Assembly (NCBI GenBank): GCA_021014325.1
Contig: CM037470.1
Span: forward strand, 4,181,647-4,245,646
Length of the DNA stretch: 64,000 nt
DNA from: Plazaster borealis
Taxonomy: Eukaryota; Echinodermata; Asteroidea; Forcipulatida; Labidiasteridae
Direction: 5' to 3'
Below, one piece after another: positions 24,801 to 39,800 of this stretch. Under the pieces are notes generated by a model. The model made no database searches, was not told where the DNA came from, and worked only from the letters and a program-made list of their open reading frames with translations. Each line of letters begins with the position of its first letter. Position 1 is the stretch's first letter. Both the position numbers and the translations under genes were made by a program.

Positions 24801-27800
24801 GGTGAGCATAATTTTGTTGTGCTTAGCTACTTTTTGTGCTTAAGCAGCTCTATGTAATTGGGCCCTGGACTGTTGAACAACCTTCCCATCTCCATACACA
24901 CCTCAAATTCACTACCTTTTTTCAAGGCAGCACTTAAACAAAAAATCTTTTTCCATAGTTGCTTTCTTCTAAATTGCTTTTTAAAGTGCAATCAGTCTCC
25001 TCTGCTCTCCTTAACATTGTCTGAGGAGTGCGAAAATACCACTCCTTAAAATTTAAAGTTGATTTATAAAAATCTGGAAACAATTTTACCAAAAAAAAAC
25101 AGTTCGCCTATCCAATCCTGAAATGTGGTGTGCATATATGAATCAAGTTAAAAAAATAATAAAAAAAATTGAGAAAAAAATTAAAAATCGGTCGCGACGC
25201 AAATGATGGTCGGTCAGACGAGGACAAACAATTTTTTTTTTTTTTGGCCTGATCACTAACACTTAGTCTAAACTTCAACATCAACCTACCTTTGGGGCAG
25301 TCTTCAAACGTGACGCTCCCACTAACACAAGAATATCCCATGGGGCAGTCTAGACACTCGCTCTGCTTATCCACCGGGTTGTAGTACCCCGGCAGACACA
25401 GCGTGTGGTCGCTGCTTCCCTGGATACAGAATGACCCGGTGGGGCACGGTCCACCGGACTCTGTCGTGGTGCTGGGGTTGGAGGAGTTGGAGCCAAGCTT
25501 GCAGTAGTAGCCGGCCTCGCATTCGCCGGCCGGGTAGTCCAATCCAGGGACGTCGCAGTAGTAGCCTACAGTAGCAAGGGGAAGTATAAACAGTTTGGAT
25601 TATTATATTGTATATTCGGTTTGCGATAACACTATGTGTATATCTACTTTGCTGTGTATGATTTGTTCTCTGAGAGCTTGTCTTGCTGTTTATTATATTA
25701 CTATTGTTTGTTTGATTTGTGGTAACAACATGATAGTGAACAAATATAACATGGTTTGAAAGTGGACAGTAGATATTAGATCCCCAAAGTATTGGAAGTT
25801 GACAAACTAGTTCTCTTGGCTTCACCTGGGAACTCTTTTTGGTGTGGGGGGGGGAGAAGATGTTCATAGTGTTACAATCTTCTCGTCTAATCTTAGATTC
25901 CATCGACTTTAAATCCTGAATGGAACTCTGTGCATCAATTGTAATCATCTTTCTCAAGATCTTTTCAAATAATACTAATAAGAAAAAAGAATCAGCTGTT
26001 GCACTTAGAAATAACTATAAATAAATAGTAAACTTGCGGGTACAACCATGTGTAAATCTCTTTGTGGGAGTGTTGGCTCTGAAAAGAGCCGGTGTTCGAA
26101 CAGTATACTCTGCTCGTCTTCAGGAGAATGCTGGAATCCTGATGGTGGAGCAGCTTAAGTAGTGCTGGGTGGATGCACTTTTGGGGGGCAAATACTATTT
26201 ATTTGCAGTTATTTCTTATTTCTCAACACCATGCAAAGCTTCAAACAGCACTTAGCTGTTGCACTGCTTATTAACCAAAAGGACCTATGGTATAAATGCA
26301 AAACATTGTTAATGGCCTGACGTTTCGACCCTTGGTCTTTCTCAAAGGCTTTTTTTAGCCTTCGAGAAAGACTCTGCTAGAGCCAAAACATCAGGCCATT
26401 AACTATTTTTGCAAAATAATACTCATGCAAATTTACCTTCCAGACAAGTCTGACATTGATCGACACTCTCGCGGTTTGTCTCATTGTTAAAAGTGGACGC
26501 AGGGCAAGCCTCCGGTTCGCCGGTACCTAGTAGAGGGAATATTGAAACAGTTGTTAGCAAACCATGGTAGTAATGCAGTGTAAAGTTAAAACCACAGTAA
26601 TATTCTGCTAATAGACCATTAAGCACAGCGCTCGGTAAACATCCAAGGCCTAATGAACATTGATCAAGTGCCAGTGTTACACGGCACACTGGTAGAAAAA
26701 AAATGGAGTCGCGTAAATCAAGGTCAGTTATCAAAATTTGAAAAAGCAAGAATTCAAGCTTATTTGATCGAATTCAACTAGTATGAGTGACTTCAGCCAT
26801 GAAGTTGGGTCCAATTCCTGCAGCAAAAAATCTGTGGAATTTAAAAAAAAAAATTAATAGCTTTTGTAGCCAAAAACTTTGCAGAAATGTTGTGTTTACG
26901 TGCAACTTTTTTATGTGGTTTAGTTGGTGAACGTGCAGTTAGTGATAATTGCACGATGGCATACAGCCCCTGGCTTCAACTGCCTGTTACTTATTGCAGT
27001 AATTCTTTGGTAGAATTTGGTAGCCAATCAAATAAACTAGCTTCGTGACCACTTGTTCACGTTCGAGATATTCGGCCAAAAAATGGTCTATTACAGGAAA
27101 GGTTGTGGGTTTGAATCCCACCCGAGTAGTCATTAGATTTGTTCTACCCAGTACTTGGAAATCACGGAGTAAGTGGTACTTATTCCACACTGTAAAACCA
27201 AAGTAATATTAATACATTACCATAAATACATGTACATACACAGACTCCACTGTCACGGGAAGCCATTTTATACAAACTGTTCCCTTACCTTGCTCGCAAA
27301 AGTAGCCTGGTGGACAGATGCCAGCATCACCACGCGACAGTTCGGAAGGTGTGCGTGAGTCCGAGCCAAGACGACAGTAATGGCCGGCAGCACAGAGACC
27401 TGAGAATCAATCAATCCATCAATCAATCAGTGAATCAATTACTCCATAAATCAATCAATCATTCCATCAATGTGCGAATCAATCAATCAATCAATCAATC
27501 GACCAATCAATCAATCAATAAATCAGTCAATCAATCAATCAATCAATGGGTGAATCCATCAGTAAATCAATCAGTCAGTCAATCAATCAATGAGAAAATC
27601 GATCGATCAATCAATCAGTGAATCATTTCATCAATAAAACAATTAGTCAATCAATCAGTAAATCAATCAAACATTCAAGCAATCATTGAATCAATCAATC
27701 AGTCAGTCAATCAATCGATCAATGGTGAATCCATCAGTCAATCATTGATACTTTTTCTAAGAATCGGTTTGACAAAAAGTCTGAACGTCACTTACCAGAT

Positions 27801-30800
27801 TCTGAGGTTGCGTTGAGCTGATCGCAGTAAAAGCCAAAGGTACACTGTGTGCATTGAGTTTCATTGGACAGGCCGGTCTGGTTACTGAACGTCCCCAAGG
27901 GACAGGGCTGCCACACATGGCCGGTACCCTCAGGACAGTAGAAACCCTCCGGACAATCCTGTGGATATGGACATAATATGAAGGTAATACACTGCAAGAC
28001 TTGCAATGCACAAGGATGTGGGTTTGATTCTCAAGCTATTAAACCATATTCCCAGAATGCTTCAGAAGTGTCTCAAAAGTTTGTTTGTTTGTTTGTTTGT
28101 TTATCTTCCATAAAAAACAACTAGACAATCTGTTAATACATGAATAATACACAAAAAGAGAGCACCTCTTATTCTTACCGCATACATGCCTGCAAGAAAC
28201 CTCCCTTCAGCAAACAAAGACACACTTGTTATTCCAACCATTGCCACCAAAACATTTGGTGATGGTAGTTTTCAGTTTGCTGGGCCTCATTTATGGAACA
28301 ATCTCCCTCTTCACATCAAAAAAGCTACCATCGTCTCACACATTTCAAGACTCTTCTCAAAACATTTCTGTTCAATTCATCGTATATGTAATTTTCTTTT
28401 TTGTTTTTCTGAGCGCTTAGAGACTTTCTTCTGAAGGTGTTAGGCACTATATAAATAAAGTTGTTATTATTATTATTCATTTTATAATATTTCAGTGAAC
28501 ACTTTTTGTTACTTTTGAGATTAAATACCTGTGGATTCGTTCCCATGGTGCAGTAGTGACCCGGTGTACAGAGGTCACACTCTGCATTCTGCTCAGTGTC
28601 AGTGTACGTCCCTGGGTCACAGGGAACCGGTGAGCTGGTACCGGCCGGGCAGTGGAAGCCGATGGGGCAAATATCACCTGATTGTGGTCGACAGAAAGCA
28701 GACAGCATAATTTATTTATAAGTTTTCATAAATTACATCGATTCTAACGTATTTTTAAACACTTCTTGCTTCATGCTTTGGGTCCAACTTCATAAAGCCT
28801 GTAAGCACAACAAATTATGCTAAGCAGAACTATATCTTTAAAGGTATCGTACACGTTTGGTAATGACTCAAAACAAATATTAGCATAAAAACTTACTTGT
28901 TAACAAGCAACGGAGAGCTGTTGATAGTATAAAACATTGTAGGAAACGACTCCCTCTGAAGTAACGTAGTTTTTGAGAAAGAGGTAATTTCTCACTAAGA
29001 TAATAAAAACTTCTTGCACAAATTTGTACAACAAGGGTGTTTTTTTTGCAACTTCGATGACCAATTGAGCCCAAATGTTCACAGGCTTGTTATTTTATGC
29101 ATATGTTGGGATACACCAAGTGAGAACACTGGTCTTTGACAATTTCCAAACGTGTTCAGTGCCTTTAAAGTTTCAAATTTAACTGACCTGTGATACCATC
29201 AACCGGTGCGGCAACCGATGCATTCCCAGTGCAGTAGAATCCCTCCGTACAGTCACCGGCGGTCTGGTTCATGCCGTACTCCGGACAAAACTCACCCGGC
29301 TCACAACCCTTACACTGTAAGACAGACTCACGACCTGAAACATGGTTGAAATGAGATTGAGAGGTTTTTAAAAACATTACAGGAAAGCTCCATTAAAGAA
29401 AGAGGCTAGAATAAAACATCCTTTTCTATCTGACAACTAACACCTGTTATCTCCATGTAATTCCTTTTCCAAACAGTTGACTTAATTGGATCATGCACAA
29501 ACCAGTAGGACTGCTGACTACCCCAGGCAGATAAACTGCTCATCCATTAAGTTTAATGACCCAAGTAATTCAATGTAAACATACCCACTGGTGAAAAGGA
29601 TGTATACTTTCCGAGTTTTTTGTGGCCAAACTCAGAAATTCTTTATTGGAGCTTTCCCGTAATGAAGAGAGTTGCGTATTCTAGATCAATCCACTTAAAG
29701 TATTAATGTCATACACTCGGTAACAGTGTATTCCGCCATTACTTGGTCGCTTTTTAGGCTCACGTACACGTAGCATTGTCTACGTGTAAATCAAGGAAAC
29801 CGGCCTACTACTTATTGCGCTCAATTACATGTAGGCTCTTTTACCATGAGTGCTTTCTTTTCACTGACAAACTACTACGTATGCGCTGTTTCATGCGCTA
29901 CAATTTGCACAAACAGTCAGATACCAAATACATTTTAGTAATACGTGCTATGAAAATAAATAGGAGTCAAGACACAACATGTTAAATGGTCTATTACTTG
30001 ATAATTTATAAAATCGTAAAGAACGAAGCGAGGATCGTATAGTCGTAATTGGCTAAATAAATTGTACAAATTACGCCTAAATCGTAAATGTTGGAATCTC
30101 TGGTGGAGACGTGTCAACATCCTTGGTCGTAGATGCCCATTGTGCTTCACAAAAACAGGCGTATTTAGCCCTTGGAAAAAAAAGCGGGAACATTTGAGTA
30201 AAAGGGCTGACCCACATGAACATATGGTGTAGGTTTTGGTATGCTCATCAGGCTATTTAATAACTATTTTGCTGATTTATCTGAGGGCAAACAAAACACA
30301 GTGTCTTGCACAAGGACACAAGTGCCATGACCAGGACCCAATTTCATAGAGCTGCTTAGCAACCGATTTTGTGCTTACTGAGCGAGTTTCCATTTCATAG
30401 TGCTGCTAACCGTAAGCACACGAAAAGGCATGCTAACCTTCCGGTGCTTACTGTATGAAAACGAATAATGTAACAATGCAAATCCATGGTGAACGCGTAA
30501 GAAGGCTACCTAATTTTATTGCTAACCTGTGAAATACACTTATGAACGAGCAAATTTTTCTGCTACAGTTAGCACGAAAATTTGCTTAGCGTTAAGCAGC
30601 GCTATAAAATTGGGCCCTGGACCGGTACCCACACTCTGACAAGACCAGAACTTGAGTCTGGTCTACTAGACTGCTCCGTAAGAAAACTTCACAGTGATCT
30701 GTCGTTACCTGCACTACACAACACACGGGACCTACAGCTTTATGTCCAACCTGAAGGACAAAGCAATTATGGATAAGTGTCTTGCTTAAGGACACAAGTG

Positions 30801-33800
30801 TCATGACAGGGACCGGTACCACACTCTGACAAGACCAGAATTTGAGTCTGGTCTACAAAAACTGCTCCGCAAGATAATTTACAGTGATCTTTCTTCACCT
30901 GCACTATACAACACACGGGACCTACAGCTTTATATCCCACCTGAAGGACGAAGCAATTATGGATAAGTGTATTGTTTAAGGACACAAGTGCCATGACCGG
31001 GACCCGAACCCACACTTTCAACTTGAGTCTGGTGCATCGGACCGCTCGGCCACGACACTCCACAACTGTTTATTGATTCTATTACCTTCAGTGGGGTTGT
31101 AAGTCCCTGGTGGGCAGTCATAGGTACGGTTGGTTCCTGTCGGGCAATACGCCCCTACCGGGCATATCCCTCCAGTGGCTCCATTCACTGGTGTTCTTAA
31201 TATGGCTCCACGGACGCAGTAGTACCTGAACATCAGTAAGATAAAGTACAATATTAATAGTTTAGCAAAATAGGCTTGGGCCTAAAAACAAAAAATGTTT
31301 TGTTGGCGTAATGGGGCAACAAAAAAAGGGTAGGTAGGTCGGGATTTTTTTTTTAAATAGTTAAACGAAACTTGTGAATATCTGTTAACTGTTTAACTGT
31401 TTCTACCGTTCCAATAAAAACTTCAAGCCAGCGGATGTCAACAAACTTTCCAGGTTTAATAGAACACTATACCCACTCCTAAGGGTCACAGAACCAGGTC
31501 ATAAAACCACAAATTTTTGATTGAAGTAAGAGTATTACAAACTGAAACAATGTATAACAAACTGCAGAGGATTAAGATCAGATGTAATTGGACCTCAATA
31601 GTAGGAGTGTCAATCATTGACAAAACTTCAGCTGGGGGAAAAAAAGTTGAAAAAAAATACATATATATATCCAGGGTCCGCTGTGTTTTTAGGGTAGTTC
31701 GGTTACGCAAAAAGAACATTTTTTTTTTTAGGCCTTAGTTTAAACCTAAAACTTCACAGGCTAAGACCTCAAATAACTTAATTTAATACTTTGAAATGCT
31801 TCTTAAGGCCTTCAATTTGGATAGTTCAGCTTAAGACTTTTTTAAGGATCCGCAGAAACCCTGATTGTTTGATGGTCCACTCACCCTGCCTGGCATGGTC
31901 CAGTTGGGCTCTCCAGTCCCTCGGTCTCACAGTATTCACCGCCAGGACACTGGATGCATTCGCCCGATGCCTTCAGCTTCAACCCATCATTGTAGGTGCC
32001 GCTTGGACATGGGTACTCGGTGTCGTACTTGGTACTGTTCAGGCAGTAGTGCCCAGCTGGACAGGGTACCGGGTTCTGCACCCCGTGGGAGCACTGGCTG
32101 TCATTCTGCAGGGTGCCGTCGCAGTAGTAGCCCTCGGGACAGAGTTTACAAGATGACTGCAGGTAGTAAATGAATACAAGATAAATAACAAGATAAATGC
32201 ACAGTAAAGCCAGGTTCATACTTCCTGCGAATGCGAAGCGAATTTTGACATCACAAATTTGCGTCAAACAATTCGCAAGAGTTGCCCTTTGTCAACTCTT
32301 GCGAACCATTCGCAGCGAAAACAGAGCTGTGATCTCAAATTCACTTCGCACAGGATGGGTTTGAATCCCACTCGAGTAGTCTGTGAATTTTCTTTTACTG
32401 AATACAGTACTTATCACACATCAGTGTAAGGGTATAAACTAAAAGAATACTCTTTCCTTTCTTTTTAAAGAACTGCCAAATCTATACTTGTTCTTTAAAG
32501 AGTCTGTATACGCTTTGACTCTGAAAATTTATGGCAATAAAAACTTACTTGGTAAGAAGTACAGCAGCTTTCGATAGTATAATGCATTTTGAGAAATTTT
32601 TCACTTTGAAGTACTGCGGTTATGGAAAAAGATATCACTTTTTATCCCCCAAATATTAATCTGAAAAGCGTTACTGCAGTAACGTTTCTCAGATTGTGTA
32701 TTCCAATTGCAAATCCTGCCTGGACATAACTGCTCCAGATTTTCGGCAATATCTCAAAAACGCTACTACCTTTTGAAATAAAATTTTCACAGGTTAGTTT
32801 TATGGTATATATCTACAACTATATAGTATTGAAACAGACAGTGGGTTCCAATTACCAAACAAATACAATCCCTTTAAATATATATGAATATAACTTACCA
32901 TTCCCCATTCGTCTTGGTACGATCCAGACTCACAAGCGACCTCATCTGAACTTTGACCTGGACAGTAGTGACCTGGGGAGCACTCGTAGAGGGCTGGTCG
33001 GCTGACGTTCTGGCCGTCTGGGCAGTAGAATCCAGCCTCGCAGGGTGCGGTGGGCTCTGAGAGGCCACTGTCTTCACAATAGAAACCTAAAGGAAGAGAC
33101 GGAAATATTTTGTTTTAAAGTTGATTCAATTAATTTTGTTTTTATTTACGCTTACTAGGTGTTAATTTGAAATCTCTTATTCCGATCTATTTGATGAGCA
33201 AATAAACCTAGTTTTGAATTTTGTCAGGAAGTGCCTTGTTTAGGCATGGCGCGCCAGATACACGTGTTATTTCTTTTCTATGTGCTAAATAGCTCAGCTT
33301 CACTCATCTTTTAAAGAACTTCTGTTAAAAGGTTGGGGTTTTTAATCGTTTTTGAGAATTTGTCGTATTGAGGGCATATGTGGACCAAATTCATGTGATG
33401 CAAAACAAGTTAACATTGTTGTTATTATCGTTTGTAAGTCTTTCGTCATCGATGGAAGAAAACAACATACTGACAGTTAACATAAGATGAAACTGTAATT
33501 GTGGTGCAAGAAAACTCCCTGTTGAAAGCGCCCTCATGCGGTCAAAGATATGGTCAATTCGCCGTATTTTTGACCGCGTGAGGGCGTTTGTGGACCAATT
33601 TTTACGTGATGAAAAACAAGTAAACAAACAGGGTTTTTTCATTTTTGTTATTATTATGTTTATGTATTTCGTCAATGATACAAGAAAACTACCTGCAGGC
33701 AATTAAAATAAGATGAATCTGTAGTTGTGATGCAGTACATTCCTAAAGAAAGCGCCCTCATGCGGTCAAAAATATGGTTCATTGCAGTTTAGCATCTCAT

Positions 33801-36800
33801 TTTAAAAGATATGAAGAAAGAAAGAAAGCAGATCCCAGAACTGACCCTTAGAGCAAAGTTTGCAGTCTTCAAAGGCGGTGTTCCCAGTGGCATTGCTGAA
33901 ATAACCCGCCGGGCACGGTTCAGGGTCGTAGGTCCCTCGTGGGCAGTAGTGACCCGGTGTACACAGGGCACCGGTGATGTTATCGTTGGGGTCTGGTCGC
34001 CAGGCGCCCTCTACGCAATAATATCCCTCGTCGCAAAGATCCGTCTCGTTTTGCTGACCCGCTGAATCGCAGTAGTAACCTGGGGGATATTTTATAAACA
34101 ATGTTAATTTTTTGTTTTTTTATGCTGTGAACATTTATCAGGGGTGAGAGTCGCTGCTGACAAAAAAAGTCTGAAACTGGGATCCAGATCTTAGCCGAGG
34201 TACGTTGAAATTATGGCATTTCCAGCTTTTGGTAACTCCAAAGGAGCTTTTGAGAACAGTATCCTAAGCACTTGAGAAGTAGATCAAAGAGCCTGACTTA
34301 CTTAAAGGCATCGTACACGTTTGGTAATTACTCAAAATATATATTAGCATAAAAACTGACTTGGTAACGAGCAACGGAGAGCTGTTGATAGTATAAAACA
34401 TTGTGAGAAACGACTCCCTCTGAAGTAACATAGTTTTTGAGAAAGAGGTAATTTCTCACTAAAATAATAAAAACTTCTTGCAAGAAGTTTTTATTCCTAT
34501 CTGAAAGCACAAAAATGTGTACAACAAGGGTGAGTTTTCTTTCATCATTTTCTTGCAACTTCGATGACCAATTGAGCCCAAATTTTCACAGGCTTGTTAT
34601 TTTATGCATGTGTTGGGATACAACAAATGAGAACACTGGTCTTTGACAATTTCCAAACGTGTTCAGTGCCTTTAAGACAAGTGCCTTGCTCAAGGACACA
34701 AGTGTCATGACCAAGAATTGAACCCACACTCCGATGATTCAGAACTTGTCTTTGATGCCTTTAATTTGAAGAAAAGCATTTTTTGTTCACCAGACGGACT
34801 TTTAAAAGTCTGAATTCAGACAAAAGTCTCATCCCTGGAATGAGGAGGGGTTTTTTTCCTGCGGAAATTTGTTTTGACTGAATTTTCAAACAAGAATCCT
34901 GTATCAAGTTATAAAACACAAGGGAAACTGACTGGGTAAATTTTAACCATAATTTGGTGTTGAACAAAGAAAAATTGACTAGAGCAGGATTTGGTGAGAA
35001 GCACTGCAGCTGTTGATAGTATGAGCTATTTGGAGAAAGGACTCCCATTCTAAGTAGTATGCTTCGGAAAATGTTTGCACCGAAAAACATTTGAATCTGA
35101 TTCATGCATGAATCGTTTCTTAGATTTGAGAGTTGGTTTACGTCTGCAAATGCTGCAGCCAGAGATGCTGTTGGTACTCGCTGTCACCTCGCTAAACTTG
35201 GATGGATTCAGCGTTCTTACGAGGACACCAGGACAGTTTGTTGCTGTTTTCTCAGCAAGTAGACACTGTATTCACCTGAAACTTTCACATGTGACTCTTA
35301 TTGTATCTTTCTTTATAATTTTGCCTATAAATCAGCATTTTGGTGACAAAAACCAATATTTGACAATACCTTTAAACCCATGTCCCCTCCCCTTCAGAAT
35401 TTTACTCCTAACCCACCCTGACACCAAAATCAAAACCCTGATGTGATTCTTCAAACCATCTCCCCTCCCCCTGCTTTACGCAGCAGCAAGACCTACCCCT
35501 GGTGCATGGTGTCGGGTAGTTGGATCCCTCTGGGCAGAATTCTCCAGGTTGGCATTGCCCTCCCGTAGAGTTCCCCGGACAGAAGCAGTTGGTTGAAATA
35601 TTGTCGTAGCCGTAATCCGTTGGCATGTCGGACCACGCTCCACGGATACAGTACCAGCCCGGTGCGCATTTCTCTGTCACGTTCTCCTGACCGGGACTTC
35701 CGCAGTAGTACCCTAAAAAATAAAACGATTATAAAACAAGTTCAGGAAGAGGAAGTTTACTCGTAGTCTAGTTGTGCTGAAGGTGCTTGGAGTAAATTTA
35801 AGCCATATCCGAAATCGCGGTTGCGGCTGTGGTTGTTGCTGAGGCTGTTGCCAGAGCTGCCAACATTTACATCTCTCAATCAGGGAGGTTTTGTACAACA
35901 ATCATGGAGATATTTAGAATTAGGACGTATCCGAATTGGCGGCTACAGCTACGGCTACGGCTGTTGCTAAGGGTATTGCTAAGGATGTCCTATACTTCAA
36001 TGCATGATGACGCGGAAATCTAGCCGTAGCCGTAGGCTGTAGCCGGTTTTTCGGACATGGCCTTACATTCGACATAATAGTTGAAAAGTTTCCATAATTA
36101 TGGAGATTTTCAAATCGGTTCCATCAGAACATGGATAGATTGGTTTATTTTCAGGGAACTCTCAGCAGAATCAGGGAGAGTTGGCAGCTCTGTGTTGCTC
36201 AGGGCAGGCTATCTAGAACTTTCAAGCAAAAAATAAGACATATTACATGACGCGCACTAAACCAATCATAAGGGAGATTCTTTGAACGGGGCATTATAAC
36301 AAATTTTACACCCTTCATATAGGGCCCGATTTAAAATAAAGTTGCACGGTTCGGCAGAAATTGGTTACAAACAAATAAGCCATCAACGTAAATGTACGTG
36401 TACATTTTTGCAAGTGATGCCTCGCTGCTGTTTTGCTCAGCATAATACTGATAAATCGCTAAGCAAAAACTGTCTGCATAACGGCTTTTATATGATTGGG
36501 TCCAATGTGTACACCATGCCCGATATGGGGGCAGAGGGTGTGTGTCCCCCCCCCCCCCACCCCCCTAATGTTCCTGTACTTTAACACGCTATTTTCCTCT
36601 TGTACAAAAGTACCCCCCCTAAAATCCTCCAAAGAATTTCTGAGATTCCAAGCACGCAATGAAGACACAGTAGGGGGGTAACCACCAGGGCCCACTTCAT
36701 AAAGCCTGTAAGCACAAAAACTTGCTAAGCAAAGAAAAGTATTGCTTAGCAGAAACAGGTTACCAGCCAAAATTACATTCAGTTTGCATTGTTGTGACTG

Positions 36801-39800
36801 ACGCCCCACTCAATTTTTGCTTAGCAAAGAAATTTGTCAAGCAGTATTTTCTGCTTATTAACAGCTTTATGACATTGGGCCCATGCCCCGTGTCAAGCAC
36901 CAAATGCCCAAGTGGGCCGTTGAATTACCAGGTTCACAGGGTTTACAGTCTTCAAGCTGTGTCTTCATCTCGTAGTCATTGTAATAGCCCTTGGGGCAGG
37001 GATGCTGCGTTGGGTACTCAGTCCTGCTGGGACAGTAATGGCCCTTTGGACACAACAGACTGGCCGTTGTGGAGTTTACTGGACACCAGAATCTAAAGAC
37101 AAAGGGAAAACATGTTTAGAACATTGAAAATAACTATTAAGACCGGGACCCAATTTCACAGAGCTGCTTAAAAGCACAAAGAGTAACTAAGCACAACAAC
37201 ATTTCGCTTTGAAGTAACGTGGTTATGGAAAAAGATATCAGTTTTTATCCAAACAAATTTGAATCTGAGAAGCGTTTCTGTCAGAAACGTTTCTCAGATC
37301 GTGTATTCCAACTGCAGATTATCCTTCCTGCGTGGACATAACCGCTCCAGATTTTCAGCGATATCTCAAAAACGCTACCATCTTTAGAAATCAATTTTTC
37401 ACAGGTTAGTTTTATGGTATATATCTACAGCAACAAACAAACAGTGGGTTCCAATTACTAAACGTATACAATCCCTTTAAGAAATGCAAAAATCCCGCCT
37501 CAATCATTATACCCACCCTTCTTCACAATCCTGGCATTCATATTGTCCTTCCAGTGGGTTATAGGTCCCGGCATCACACCCCAGTGGGAACGATGTACCC
37601 ATGGGGCAGTAGTGTCCAGCAGGGCAAGGCCCACCAGTGGCATCTTCAGTGGGGTTATTTGGGTCCAGGGACCCTCTGAGGCAGTAGAAGCCGGGATCGC
37701 AGTCGCCGGCTGGCCAGGTCAGCCCCTCGGCGTTGCAGTGCATGCCGTACAGGCAGCTGGTGCATTCGCTCTGTCAAATACAAGGTTACGGGTTGAGAGT
37801 CAAATGTGAACGGAAAAGTGTGAAACTTGGATCCAGCGCCCAATTTCATAGAGCTGCTTAAGCAGAAAAAGTAGCACAGCGCAAAAGATTTTTGCTTACC
37901 AGAATAAGGTTACCAGCCAAACTGCCATGTCACGTGTACATTTTGTGACTGGTATCCTGCTAATTTCTGCTTAGCAGAAAATTGTTGAACAATATTTTCT
38001 GCTTAAGCAGCTCTATGATATTGGGCCCTGATCCTAGGAGGTGTATATTGAAATGATGGAATTTCCACGTTTTGATAACCCCTGGAGTTAAAGATTTTAA
38101 GGAGCTTCTGGGAACAGAATCGTGCTAGGGAAGTAGATGAAAGAGTATGACTTATTTTTTATCTGGAGAAAATAGCAGCATTTTTTTGTCACCAGGCATA
38201 TGTAGGTGTGTCTTGCTGGTAAGTACGGAGTGAATCCCACTGCTATTTGGAATTAAATGAATATGGTTGGAAAGGTGTTTTAAAGGTGGAATATAATGAT
38301 CAACACAAAATATATACCTCAAAATTGTGTGCTTTTCCTTTTTACTATGTGAACCAACGCGGTCCGCCATTTTTTAGAACCAAATTTTGACTCCACAAAA
38401 TGGCGGACGGTGTTATTTCACAAAGTAAAAGGAAAAACCATTCAATTTTGAGGCATATTTGTGCAGATCATTATGTTCTACTTTTAAAACATCATTCCAA
38501 CCATGTTCATTTCACAAACAATCGCTTTTTATAGCCCAAAGCGCCCATAACAAAGGCAACGTGTCCCTTTAATTGTACATACCTGAGCTTGTAACTTAGT
38601 CTGGTTCCCGAATCTGCCTCTTGGGCACGGAGTGGGCGTGTCCGTTGCTGCTTCACAGTACGAGCCCACTGGGCACACCCCTGCCACGCCTAAAGATTCA
38701 AATCAAAGCAGAAACAAATGGTCACCTTCAACATTAACCCAACCCCATCTCCATTGAATGTTTTACTAGAGTATTCTTCCTCACTCTAACAAAAAATCCA
38801 ACACGGTTGAATGGCTTCTGACTGGCACCCCTGAAACAAAGAAATTGACGAAATAGGGAGACCGCCAACATAGGGCTAGACGGCTCAGTTAGAAGAGTGC
38901 CAGCACGTTAAACCGGACGTCGTTGGATCAAATCCCGCTCTAGTCAATTTTTCTTTGTTCAACCCCAAATTAAAAATCCAACACCATACATGTATGATAA
39001 ATCAACACCCAAACTGTTGAACTCCGATTATGATGTCCATGCCCCCCCCCTCCCCTGGGTGCCCACCCCATTTGAATGCTGAACTTTTGAGATTAAAAAT
39101 ACTAGAGTAAAATGTTACATTTTATGAGCTTTGATGTGATATTTTCCTGTTTCCCTAAATCCAGGAAGATGTGGCATCCATTAAATTAAACACGAATGAA
39201 ATTCATCCAGACTAATTTGATTCACCACAAATTGCCAGGGATCTGTAGTTTCTCTGCCTGTCAACCTTTCGGGTCCAGAACAACTAGATAGTATACATTT
39301 TGGTGATAACTTTGAGTGTTTATAATTCTTTATCTCTTGCCTTTTGTGTATATAAATGTATATTTTGTTGATGTATTTGTGATGTTTTTACCTGTAAAAT
39401 TAATTAATGAAATGAAATGAAAAGACCCCTTGCACATGACGTCACAAGCCCAAAAGAGTCCCCTCACTGAGGTCAATGAAGAGTTATCATTGGCTGAGAG
39501 TCGTGCGTGTCCATTGTTTGATATCAACGATGGCGGCCATTGCAAGAGGGTCAGTTTCTGAACCCTTGTCTACCTGACCTAGAATGAAGAGAGTTATCAA
39601 TGACTGAGAGTCCTGCACAGCACGTATGTTTCCATTGTTTGACATCAACAATATCGGCCATTGCAAGTGGGTCTGTAAACTGAACCCTCGTCTACCTGAC
39701 CTACAAAGAAGTGTTATCCCTTTACCACCGACAAAATTCATCAAGGACAAGTGGATTCTCTAATTACTGTTGGAGGGCACTGTAGTTTGTTCGGACTTGA

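Noticed and set aside
25367..25957. Minus-strand open frame of 196 codons
   Set aside because: It overlaps E26 in a different frame and includes intron sequence. The in-phase E26 with good splice sites explains the region better.
27310..27621. Open frame of SINQ/SVNQ repeats
   Set aside because: Translation of the AATC microsatellite.
37502..37516. Alternative donor GTATAA for exon E38
   Set aside because: It would end the exon in phase 0 after an extra tryptophan codon, while the next exon E37 needs phase 2. GTGGGT fits.
39330..39750. Minus-strand open frames in the large intron as a missing exon
   Set aside because: They lack the CxxG.YC pattern and lie on a two-copy tandem repeat.
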